The notes beneath the pieces were generated by a model. The model saw only the letters and a program-made list of their open reading frames with translations. It did no database searches and had not been told where the DNA came from. This document shows, one piece after another, positions 9,428 to 17,475 of a stretch of 47,683 bases of DNA. A program made the translations under genes and the position numbers. The stretch's first letter is position 1; each line of letters starts with the position of its first letter. Location of the stretch: contig NZ_BQHI01000035.1 in the NCBI RefSeq assembly GCF_021603585.1, positions 1 through 47,683 of the forward strand, given 5' to 3'. This DNA is from Pseudomonas sputi (GTDB lineage Bacteria; Pseudomonadota; Gammaproteobacteria; Pseudomonadales; Pseudomonadaceae).

Positions 9428-12400
9428 TTAACCAGAGTGTTCGGGCCAATCAAAGTCTGGTGAGCAATGGTGACTTCAGCAAAGTCCTGACGGGTTGGAC
9501 AATTCTCCCGGCAAACTCCCCCTGGGTTCGTGTCGTGGGGCTGAACATGAACGGCTTCCCGATCAAAGCGGTGACGATCGGTAATTCGGCATCGATCCGC
9601 CAGCGCGTCACAGCACCCGTGAGTACCGGCCCGGACGCCACCTACGTCGTGAAGTTTTTAGCTGAATCACGCCATCCCGCAACGGGGCGGGTACATATTC
9701 ACAAGGAGGATGAGCTGCTGCTGGAAATCGAGATTCCTCCCGGCCCCTCGCGCACGGGCGCGGATCCGCAGAGTTTTGATCCGGTGGAATACGTTGTCCC
9801 GCTTGAGGCGGCTTTTACAGGGCCTTCTGATCTGACTATCACGTTCATAAGCGCGTCGAGTGGACCGGCCGATTACGATCATCTGCTGTACTTCACCCGT
9901 ATCGAAATCCAGTTGCAGCTGGCACCGTTGGCATTGCAAGCCTTGTTGCTCGATGAGCAAACGTACACGCCGAGCCAGCCTCTGTATGTTTGCCTGGGGG
10001 CTGAGCACCAGGTTGGATTCGACATCGTGCCCGGCAATATCTGGTTGGGCACTCAGGCTTCCCTGACAATCGAGGACAATCCGCAGGGAGCGATTGTCGC
10101 CCAGCCTGACTGGCACATTGACCATCCGCTGGACCAGCGCTGGAAGCTCAGTTGCCCGGTACTCGATCTTTCGGCGCCACACCCGCTGACGATCACGGTG
10201 TGGAACCGGTACAACGCCTCGCCGTGCAAGATCGGTGCGTCCCTGGGACATCACCGGTTAGACTTTCTCGACGTGAAGGCGCCTTCCTGCTTTCCCGTAC
10301 TTGATGAGAGCGAATCGGTCCAGGCAGGCGTGCAGGTGGGATCGTTCTACACCAGTCAGACGCTTGAAGGGCTGACTGTCACCTGGGCGGTGGACGGGCA
10401 CGTCACCGGGACAAGTACGGTCACTGATGCCAATGGCTGGAGCTATTTCGACTTCATACCGGTCGCTGCGGGAACGTTTATTCTCACGGCCTCTGTCGCC
10501 AGTCTTTATTACGCTGAGGGTGTTGTGACTCAGGCGTTCTCGGTAACGGTCCTGGCGACGTCTCCGTGGCCGGATGTCCTGGCGGTGGTCGCTGACCAGG
10601 CAACACCTTGGGAGCAGAAGACCGGGTGGCCCAATCGGGGGGCGACGTATCCGCTGTTGGTAAGGTTTTCAGAGGTTTTTGTTGGAACAGAGGTAAAGCT
10701 TCACTGGGAAGGTGATTCGCCTGGACAGTTGGGTGTCGAGGTTTCACCGGCGCTTGACTTGCCGCTTCCGGTGCCGGCTGCTCGGGCATTGCTTTGGGAG
10801 CTGAGAAGCGCGGATGTCCTGGATGGCACATTCCGCCTGAGGTTGAGTTGTTCGAAGCTGCTCAAGTCGTCGCCTGAAAAAACCATGAAGCTGGCCCGCA
10901 ACGAGGTCGTGCTGGGTGATGTGCGTGAAGCCGACCGGACTTGCATTGTGGAGAACCGAGACGGAGCGTGGATCTGGCTGCAGGTCTTGCATCATGTTGC
11001 AAGCGGCACAGGCGAAGCCGTCCGCGGTGCACTGGTCGACGTTGAATACCCCGTCGGGACCCGTACTCACACCATTACGGGAAATGGGGGCTGGGCCAGT
11101 TTCAGATGCCAGCCCGACAGTGCCGGAGATCATCTCGTCACGGCCCGCATAAAGGCTCATCCGGACGCCGTGCCGATTGAGCGAGCCTTTTACGTGAAGG
11201 CGATTGCGAGTAGCCCCTGGAACACGCAGGCCAGAATTCTGCTCGATGGCGAGGAGGTTGATCGCCAGTCACTGGGTGTGATCTGTTGCCGTGGGGAGCC
11301 CCACACATTGAAAGTCCTGCCAGCGGCCGGCAGCACGTGGATTGGCAAAACCGTCAGCGCGCACTGGCGCAATGCAGATCCGCAGATTGGTCTGACGCTC
11401 GGTGATGTGGGTGTTCCGAAAACATTGACGACAGCAGGTGTGGAATGGCCGTTGTCTTCGCAGGCTTCTTCCAGTCGTAGCAGTCCTTTTGAACTGGAAC
11501 TGCGTGTGGCGGGCGAGCCCATTGTTTTGGAGCTGCCCGGTCGGTTGATGTCCCCGGATCTGCCGCAAGAGTTGAGTCTGCTGCTCGATCAGGTTCTCGC
11601 ACCGCTCGATGGTCAAGGATTGTATCCCTGCCAGGGGGCCCTCCATACCCTCAACGTTGTACCTGAAGCACTCAGTCCACTGGTTGGCCTGCACGTATCG
11701 TTGACGTGGTCGGGGACACCAGGCGAACAGTTGGGAGCGACGCTGCAGCCTCCATCGGGTCAGTCTCAGGTGCTGAACGCAGGGGGGGCAATTTGGACGC
11801 TGGATTGTACTGACAGTCGAATGCCTGGGCAGTTTGCTCTGACAGTGGCATTGCCTCAGCTCGATACAGTTGCTCCCGAAACGACAATGATGCTGGACAA
11901 TAACCGGCTCACGTTGCAGTCACTGCGTGCTCCGGCGATAGACCCGGTCGTCGGGCTGGACAAGGCGTGGATCCGGGCTCGGTTGGTTTCCTATTACACC
12001 GGGCAGCCCGTGCCCGACGTGCCGGTGACATGGGAAGCCGAGGGGCGCTTCACGGAAGTCAAAACCGATGTAGATGGTCGAAGTGCTTTCGGTTTTGACC
12101 CCAAGACAGAAGGCGATCATCAGGTCAGCGCACAGGTCGTCAGCCGTTACGACGGCTACAGGGCGTCGTACTCGACAACAGCCAAGGCGTTGGGGAGTGA
12201 TCCATGGGAAACACTGCGTGTCAGCTTCGATGGCAGCGTCCCTCATCTTGCAGGATCGAAAACCTACTTTCCGCGCCGTAAAGGCAATCATGAACTCTTG
12301 ATCATGGCGGCCGATGACAGCCCTTTGTTCGGTCAAACCTTAAGACTGGGCTTGTCCGGAACCGGGCCTGGCGACCTCGGCTTGACATTCCAGCCGACCA

Positions 12401-13137
12401 ATGTACTTGGATTGCCACAGCGCTTTGCGGGTGAGTTGCGTTACTCGTTCAGCGTCGGTGATTTGAAGGACGGCAGTTGCATCCTGCGGCTGGGGGCGGA
12501 GCGACTGGCTCGTTTGTCGCCAGCGATGCCGATGTCGGTCGGGGCGGGTGAGCAGGTCTCGACTATCAGTGTCGTCAGTCGTGCCGACCCGATCCTTTAT
12601 TGGGGGGAGCCGTTCATTGGACAGGTGAAGGTTCTGTCGTCCGTAAGTGGCAAGGCGATGGCCGGTGTGGAGGTCAATTGGTTGGTAGAAAACGATCAGA
12701 CCGTAACCGGGGTCACCGACTACTACGGGAATGCGCGGTTACGGTTCGTACCGACAATTACAGGTACGTCAGCGGTGAAGGCCTCTGTGGGATCAGAGGC
12801 GCTTTCGCGGTCGGTCAGCCTCCCATATCAATTGTTGGAACCACGGTCGATTGCGTCGCTCACCAGTCCGGTTACGTCGGGCCCTGTGGGAACGAGGGTG
12901 TCAGCAGAAGTCCAGGTGGTGTCAGCGCTCACTGGCCTGCCCCAGCATGACGTCGATGTTCATTGGGGATTTCGGGATCTTGTCCTTCAACCATCGAAGA
13001 CGGATGTCGAGGGCAAGGCGACGGTGAGCTTCAGACTGCCAAACATGAATCGCTCGCTTCTAGAGGCCTATGTAACGGGCGGGTGTGCTGGTTGGGAAGT
13101 CGAATATCTTGAATTCAGGGTGATACCAAATGTCTAG
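9424..13137 (+). CDS. Large beta-sandwich array protein: CBM-like N-terminus plus alternating Ig-like modules, in the TcA operon
   Basis: This 1237-aa protein shares ATGA with the TcaB-like stop, so translation is probably coupled. The N-terminus (VSNGDFSKVLTGWTI) has the NGDF...GW signature of jelly-roll carbohydrate-binding-like domains and runs to about residue 165. The rest is built from two recurring modules. Module A (about 80-90 aa) is Big_1-like, with patterns such as YTGQPVPDVPVTWE followed by T-D-x-x-G. Module B (about 120 aa) has an L-x-W-x-G...LG pattern and often ends in SPExxMxL. The order I read is jelly roll-B-A-B-A-B-B-A-B-A-A, with boundaries near residues 165, 300, 379, 515, 595, 716, 846, 922, 1058 and 1149. 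There is no signal peptide, membrane segment or catalytic motif. The likely role is binding or adhesion alongside the TcA pair, but this is inference from architecture and coupling. Confidence 0.8.
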   Translation: MINQSVRANQSLVSNGDFSKVLTGWTILPANSPWVRVVGLNMNGFPIKAVTIGNSASIRQRVTAPVSTGPDATYVVKFLAESRHPATGRVHIHKEDELLLEIEIPPGPSRTGADPQSFDPVEYVVPLEAAFTGPSDLTITFISASSGPADYDHLLYFTRIEIQLQLAPLALQALLLDEQTYTPSQPLYVCLGAEHQVGFDIVPGNIWLGTQASLTIEDNPQGAIVAQPDWHIDHPLDQRWKLSCPVLDLSAPHPLTITVWNRYNASPCKIGASLGHHRLDFLDVKAPSCFPVLDESESVQAGVQVGSFYTSQTLEGLTVTWAVDGHVTGTSTVTDANGWSYFDFIPVAAGTFILTASVASLYYAEGVVTQAFSVTVLATSPWPDVLAVVADQATPWEQKTGWPNRGATYPLLVRFSEVFVGTEVKLHWEGDSPGQLGVEVSPALDLPLPVPAARALLWELRSADVLDGTFRLRLSCSKLLKSSPEKTMKLARNEVVLGDVREADRTCIVENRDGAWIWLQVLHHVASGTGEAVRGALVDVEYPVGTRTHTITGNGGWASFRCQPDSAGDHLVTARIKAHPDAVPIERAFYVKAIASSPWNTQARILLDGEEVDRQSLGVICCRGEPHTLKVLPAAGSTWIGKTVSAHWRNADPQIGLTLGDVGVPKTLTTAGVEWPLSSQASSSRSSPFELELRVAGEPIVLELPGRLMSPDLPQELSLLLDQVLAPLDGQGLYPCQGALHTLNVVPEALSPLVGLHVSLTWSGTPGEQLGATLQPPSGQSQVLNAGGAIWTLDCTDSRMPGQFALTVALPQLDTVAPETTMMLDNNRLTLQSLRAPAIDPVVGLDKAWIRARLVSYYTGQPVPDVPVTWEAEGRFTEVKTDVDGRSAFGFDPKTEGDHQVSAQVVSRYDGYRASYSTTAKALGSDPWETLRVSFDGSVPHLAGSKTYFPRRKGNHELLIMAADDSPLFGQTLRLGLSGTGPGDLGLTFQPTNVLGLPQRFAGELRYSFSVGDLKDGSCILRLGAERLARLSPAMPMSVGAGEQVSTISVVSRADPILYWGEPFIGQVKVLSSVSGKAMAGVEVNWLVENDQTVTGVTDYYGNARLRFVPTITGTSAVKASVGSEALSRSVSLPYQLLEPRSIASLTSPVTSGPVGTRVSAEVQVVSALTGLPQHDVDVHWGFRDLVLQPSKTDVEGKATVSFRLPNMNRSLLEAYVTGGCAGWEVEYLEFRVIPNV

Positions 13138-14086
13138 TCAAACTATTAACTCCCAGACCTGGTTTCAGAACTTTAGACCAGAACTTAACAGTGTAAGAGT
13201 GAGATGGTCAGATCTGCACTTGACTCTGATTGCTGGAGGGTCCATCGATCTGACGCTGGAGTTTGAATACAGTTATTTGATTGGTGATCCGGAAGGCTTC
13301 TTGAAGTTGTGTTGTGAGCCGGATGCAGAGTCGTTGGGGCTGGTGTGTGATCCACCCTTTGGACAACTGGTCGAGATGGCGGAGGGGCTTATTGAGCTGA
13401 CTTGGCATATTAGTGCCCACAAGACATCCGGTTCACCGTTTGAGCTGCATTTTGAGATGCCTTTATATTCTGGGATGCCGCCTTCACCGCTGGTTCCGGG
13501 GGAAATTACGAAGGTGTTTATCGATTCGCTTAGTTGCGATCGAGCTGAGGCTTATGTTGGATACGAAATCGATGCTCAGGCCTTGATGTTGGCCTCCCCC
13601 AGCGGTCAACCTGTGTCAGGGGTCACGCTTAAATGGAGTTATGCAGAGAAGCCTTTACCAGACTCTACTTCGGGAACTGATGGCAAGGCGTTAAATGCCT
13701 TCACTGTCGAGTTGGGCGAGCATACTTTGGCAGTGGCTCAGCCTTCTGGAAATCTCGATTCAAAGGCGCTGGAAGTTACGGGGCTGCCGATGCCGGATGC
13801 CACGTTTTATGGAGCGTCATTCGAACCAAAAAGCCTACATCCTGGGGAAACCATTAGAGTAGGCCTTGTAGCTCAGGATCGGTTTTCAATGTCGAGAATA
13901 GAAGGCGTACAAGTTGTTCTGGCAGTAGATGGAGAAGTGATCGACAAGAGTTATTCGGATCATTGGGGAAACGTCTACATGGCGTTCACACCTGTTCACA
14001 GCGGATCGGGAACGATATCGGTTCATATGTATGCCCAGACAGAAAGTAGCGCCTCATCATCGTTTTTGGTTGTAGATGCTGAATGA
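13130..14086 (+). CDS. Stand-alone B-A-A beta-sandwich protein, copy 1 (unknown function)
   Basis: This 318-aa protein has an ATG inside the 3' end of the array gene (8-nt overlap, ATGTCTAG). Residues 1-130 resemble module B of the upstream array protein (LTLIAGGSIDLTLE, then ELTWHIS and MPLYSGMPPSPLVPG). Two A-type Ig-like modules follow (about 135-215 and 220-318). It therefore looks like a separate version of the terminal B-A-A unit of the 1237-aa protein. It is clearly paralogous to the next gene, and the best-kept core is around MPLYSGMP and LASPSG-PVSGV. The DNA is visibly AT-richer than its neighbours; a hand count of 13141-13200 gives 23 G+C in 60. It has no signal peptide, no enzyme motif and no family I recognise. 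Confidence 0.75.
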   Translation: MSSQTINSQTWFQNFRPELNSVRVRWSDLHLTLIAGGSIDLTLEFEYSYLIGDPEGFLKLCCEPDAESLGLVCDPPFGQLVEMAEGLIELTWHISAHKTSGSPFELHFEMPLYSGMPPSPLVPGEITKVFIDSLSCDRAEAYVGYEIDAQALMLASPSGQPVSGVTLKWSYAEKPLPDSTSGTDGKALNAFTVELGEHTLAVAQPSGNLDSKALEVTGLPMPDATFYGASFEPKSLHPGETIRVGLVAQDRFSMSRIEGVQVVLAVDGEVIDKSYSDHWGNVYMAFTPVHSGSGTISVHMYAQTESSASSSFLVVDAE

Positions 14087-14162
14087 AGGATAGGATTTTA
14101 AGGTGGGCATGATTACCAGGCCCGATAACTTAACGGCTATTTATTAAACAGGCGCATGACGA

Positions 14163-15122
14163 ATGTCCAGATATTCACTGTCTTCAACCTGGCGTGCAAA
14201 CTTCAGGCCGCATTTTGGTGGTGTGCGATACAGATGGGATGATCTGGTATTAAACCTGATAGCGGGTAAATGTTACACGCTGACCTTGGAATATGATGAA
14301 AGCCACCTTGAGGACGATCCCGAATCCCCCATTGCTTTGCACTGTGTATCGGGTATCGGTTCAAGTGGAATCGAGTTCTCACCTCCAGAGACACAACTGG
14401 TGAAACTGGTGCGGGATCCGAGCAATTTCAGCAGTGTGACCTGGAAGATTTCAACGGAGCAGGCCCATCCAGGTCCGTTTCATATTTACTTTTCAATGCC
14501 TCTTTATAGCGGCATGCCAGATTCGCCTTCTATCCCGGGACAGGTTGAAAGCGTGGTTGTCGATTCCCTGAAGTGCGATCGTCCCGTCACTTATAGCGGA
14601 TATGAAGTTAATGCTCAGGCCCTGGTACTGGCTTCTCCGAGCGGTCTACCTGTTTCGGGAGTTGCACTTGATTGCACCTACGCGGAACAGCCCTTGCCTG
14701 AGGCTGTTACGGATGAGAACGGCCAGGCGTCATTCACATTCGTGGTAACAGAGGTTGGCGAGCATGAACTGGTTGTTACTTCGCCAAGCGGCACTCCCGA
14801 TTCAAAGACTCAGAAAATTGTGGTTCAGGCGTTGCAGCCCGCAAGAGTTTACGGGGTGTCTGCCTTTCCGCTTTCACTGCGTGTCGGAGAGTCTTCAAAC
14901 ATTACAGCGACGGTTCGAAATGTGCTTACCCAGCAACCTTTGGAGGGGAGAACAGTTCATTGGGAGGTCGATGATGTTGAGTTCCAAACGAGCTACACGA
15001 ATGAATCAGGCAGGGCTGAAGCGAACTGGGTCGCTACAACCACCGGAACGACAACAATCTGGGCTTACGTGTATAACCAGAGCAATACCGAGGTGGGCTC
15101 GGTGCAAGTGAGCGTTTCGTAA
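14163..15122 (+). CDS. Stand-alone B-A-A beta-sandwich protein, copy 2 (unknown function)
   Basis: This 319-aa tandem paralogue of the preceding gene shares the N-terminal R-W-x-D-L-x-L-x-L-I-A-G motif, the MPLYSGMPxSPxxPG block, DSLxCDR, and the GYExxAQALxLASPSG core. The first domain is module B-like and two A-type Ig-like modules follow, the last ending at the C-terminus (TTTIWAYVYNQ). It starts at an ATG 76 nt after the first copy stops, with only a weak purine stretch before it, so expression may depend on read-through. Composition is again AT-rich for this genome (27 G+C in 60 at 14221-14280). It is the last gene of the block, and the next gene converges 23 bp away. Function is unknown; a binding or adhesion role is inferred from the operon. 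Confidence 0.72.
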   Translation: MSRYSLSSTWRANFRPHFGGVRYRWDDLVLNLIAGKCYTLTLEYDESHLEDDPESPIALHCVSGIGSSGIEFSPPETQLVKLVRDPSNFSSVTWKISTEQAHPGPFHIYFSMPLYSGMPDSPSIPGQVESVVVDSLKCDRPVTYSGYEVNAQALVLASPSGLPVSGVALDCTYAEQPLPEAVTDENGQASFTFVVTEVGEHELVVTSPSGTPDSKTQKIVVQALQPARVYGVSAFPLSLRVGESSNITATVRNVLTQQPLEGRTVHWEVDDVEFQTSYTNESGRAEANWVATTTGTTTIWAYVYNQSNTEVGSVQVSVS

Positions 15123-15166
15123 GCAGGTACCATTCAGGCATTTCCTTACAGCACACCTGCTTTTTT
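15122..15166 (+). terminator. Possible terminator of the Tc-like operon, inside the end of the DUF58 gene
   Basis: The arms agcaggt (15122-15128) and acctgct (15155-15161) pair over a long loop and are followed by six T (15161-15166). The right arm and T-run lie in the 3' end of the convergent DUF58 gene. The 26-nt loop makes the call weak. Confidence 0.35.
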
Positions 15167-16477
15167 CCAGCTCAAGTATCGTGAAACAAGCTTTGCGCCC
15201 AAGTGCCCAGGAAGCGTATCCAGTATTGCTAATCCATGGGCGCTCAAACGCTGATGGAGGTTGGTTCGGCCGTTCACGTAGTCCACAGTCGCACAGTAGG
15301 CGAGCGCTGCCTGCAAGGCATGCACGGTCGGCAGGTGCGAGGGTTCCAGGGCAGCCTCGCGCAGACTCACCACCAGCACCTGGTGTTGTTGACTCAGATG
15401 TTTGACGGCACTAAGCAGTTCAATGTCGTCCTCATCCCGCAATTCAGTCACCAGCACCAACAGCGCTCGACGCTTCTGCCTTGCCAGCAACTGATTCACC
15501 GCCGCCGGATAATCCGCAGGCCGGTGCGTGCTGTCCAGATCGTAAACACTGTTGAGCAACACCTTGAGCTGCCCCGTCCCTTTGATCGGCGCCACGTAGC
15601 GCGGCTGATCGCTGGCAAAGGTCATCAACCCCACCGCATCCCCCTGCCTCAAAGCCACATAACTCAACAGCAAACATGCATTCAACGCATGATCAAAGTG
15701 CGAAAGCTCCCCATCCTGACTGCGCATCTGCCGCCCGCAATCGAGCATGAAAATGATCTGCTGGTCGCGCTCGTCTTCGTACTCCCGGGCAATCGGCGTG
15801 CGATGGCGGGCGGTGGCTTTCCAGTCGATCTGGCGCAGGCTGTCGCCTTCGCGAAACTCGCGCAGTTGATGAAATTCCATCCCCTGGCCACGGCGTTGGC
15901 GCTGACGTACGCCGAGCTGGCTGAGCCAGTTGTCGACCGCCAGCAACTGGCCGCCGTAGAGGCGGGCGAAGTCGGGGTAGACGCGGGTGTGGTCGGTGAT
16001 GTTCAGCAGCCGTTTGCCGGACCACAAACCGAATGGGCTGGGCAAATTGAGTTCGCAGACGTGGAATGTGAAATGGCCGCGTTTGAGTGGGCGCAGGCGG
16101 TAGCCGATCAGGCTGCGCTGGCCGGATTGCAGTTCGACGACTAGTGGCAGGCTTTCGAACTCGAGGCCATCGGGTACATGGTCGAAGAGCTGAAGGGTCA
16201 GCGGTTGCGGATAGTCGTGTTCGACCTCCAGTCGCACTTCGCGCCAGCGGCCGAGTGCCAGGCTCCCTGGCATCTGCCGGTGTACGCGCGGCGAAGGCAG
16301 TCGCTTGAGGCGCAAGGCATCCAGCAGACTCAACACGAACAGCGCTAGCAGCAATCCCCAGTTGATCGACAGCAGGCTCGAAGGCACCTCGACGTCCAGC
16401 GCCTGCAATGCACCCAGCACAATGCCGATGGCCAGCAGGATCGCCAACCAGATCAGCAGCAGGCGTGAGGGTTTCAC
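15146..16477 (-). CDS. DUF58 domain protein, partner of MoxR ATPase
   Basis: This 443-aa protein has two closely spaced hydrophobic helices at the N-terminus (about residues 5-50), then a soluble region with the DUF58 signature FREGDSLRQIDWKATAR. A vWA-like segment follows (IIFMLDCGRQM), in which the MIDAS-type motif is degenerate (DCGRQ instead of DxSxS). DUF58 proteins typically pair with MoxR AAA+ ATPases in envelope or protein-maturation systems. The GTG start overlaps the moxR stop by four bases (GTGA), so it is the last gene of a six-gene coupled chain. Order and family match PA4323 of P. aeruginosa from memory. The exact substrate of these systems is unknown. Confidence 0.88.
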   Translation of the reverse strand: MKPSRLLLIWLAILLAIGIVLGALQALDVEVPSSLLSINWGLLLALFVLSLLDALRLKRLPSPRVHRQMPGSLALGRWREVRLEVEHDYPQPLTLQLFDHVPDGLEFESLPLVVELQSGQRSLIGYRLRPLKRGHFTFHVCELNLPSPFGLWSGKRLLNITDHTRVYPDFARLYGGQLLAVDNWLSQLGVRQRQRRGQGMEFHQLREFREGDSLRQIDWKATARHRTPIAREYEDERDQQIIFMLDCGRQMRSQDGELSHFDHALNACLLLSYVALRQGDAVGLMTFASDQPRYVAPIKGTGQLKVLLNSVYDLDSTHRPADYPAAVNQLLARQKRRALLVLVTELRDEDDIELLSAVKHLSQQHQVLVVSLREAALEPSHLPTVHALQAALAYCATVDYVNGRTNLHQRLSAHGLAILDTLPGHLGAKLVSRYLSWKKAGVL

Positions 16478-17475
16478 AGGCGTGGCGCCGGTACTTGGTC
16501 GAGCAGTTGCTGAAGGACTTGATCGACTTGCAGCCCTTCGATGTCCAGCTCTGGCGCAAGGCGTACGCGATGGCGCAACACCGCCAGTGCGCAGCCCTTG
16601 ATGTCGTCCGGAATCACGAATTCACCACCGCGCAACAGGGCCCGGGCGCGGGCGCAGCGCACCAGTGCGATGGAGGCACGTGGCCCGGCGCCAAGGGTCA
16701 GGCCCGGCCAGGTGCGGGTGCTGCGGGCCAGACGCACGGCGTAATCGAGCACCTGGTCGTCCAGCGGCAGATCGCTGGCGATGCGTTGCAGGGCTTGCAC
16801 GTCCTTGGCCTGCAATACGGTGCGCAGCGGTTGCACATCGAGCATGTCGGCACGGGTCGAGCGGCTGACCTGCCGCACCATGTCCAGCTCCTGGTCGGCG
16901 TCGGGGTAATCCATGCGCACCTTGAGCATGAACCGGTCGAGTTCGGCTTCCGGCAGCGGATAAGTGCCTTCCTGTTCGATCGGGTTTTGCGTGGCGAGCA
17001 CCATGAACGGTTGAGCAATCGGCAAGGCTCGCCCTTCGAGGGTGACCTGACGTTCCTGCATCGCTTCGAGCAGCGCGGCTTGGGTCTTGGCCGGGGCGCG
17101 GTTGATTTCGTCGGCCAGCAGCAGGTGGGTGAACAATGGGCCTTTGCGCAATTTGAACTGCTCGGTCTGCAGGTCGTAGACCGCGTGGCCGGTGATGTCG
17201 CTGGGCATCAGGTCCGGAGTGAACTGGATGCGTGCGAACTCGCCGCCGAAGCATTTGGCCAGGGCGCGAACCAGCAGCGTCTTGCCAAGCCCGGGAACGC
17301 CTTCGAGCAGCACATGACCGCCGGCGATGAGCGCGGTCAACACGTCGTCGATCACCGGGTTCTGGCCGATCAGCGCCTTCTGCAATTCGCCGCGCACCGC
17401 TTGCGCCAACTGGCTGGCGCGCTGGCGTTGCTGGGCCGCGTGGCTGAGCGAGCCGGGTTCGATGTGTTCAGTCAT
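16474..17475 (-). CDS. MoxR-family AAA+ ATPase
   Basis: This 333-aa protein belongs to the MoxR subfamily of AAA+ ATPases, chaperone-like machines that usually act with vWA-domain proteins. Walker A is GVPGLGKT at residues 59-66, and Walker B with its MoxR-typical extension is LLADEINRAPAKTQAALLEAM. ATQNPIEQEGTYPLPEAELD follows as sensor 1 and the MoxR hallmark. The ATG at 17475 is chosen because it overlaps the upstream DUF4350 stop as ATGA; the longer open frame above it is antisense to that gene's sequence and carries no family similarity. It ends overlapping the DUF58 start. The neighbourhood matches PA4322 from memory. Family certain, target unknown. Confidence 0.94.
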   Translation of the reverse strand: MTEHIEPGSLSHAAQQRQRASQLAQAVRGELQKALIGQNPVIDDVLTALIAGGHVLLEGVPGLGKTLLVRALAKCFGGEFARIQFTPDLMPSDITGHAVYDLQTEQFKLRKGPLFTHLLLADEINRAPAKTQAALLEAMQERQVTLEGRALPIAQPFMVLATQNPIEQEGTYPLPEAELDRFMLKVRMDYPDADQELDMVRQVSRSTRADMLDVQPLRTVLQAKDVQALQRIASDLPLDDQVLDYAVRLARSTRTWPGLTLGAGPRASIALVRCARARALLRGGEFVIPDDIKGCALAVLRHRVRLAPELDIEGLQVDQVLQQLLDQVPAPRL

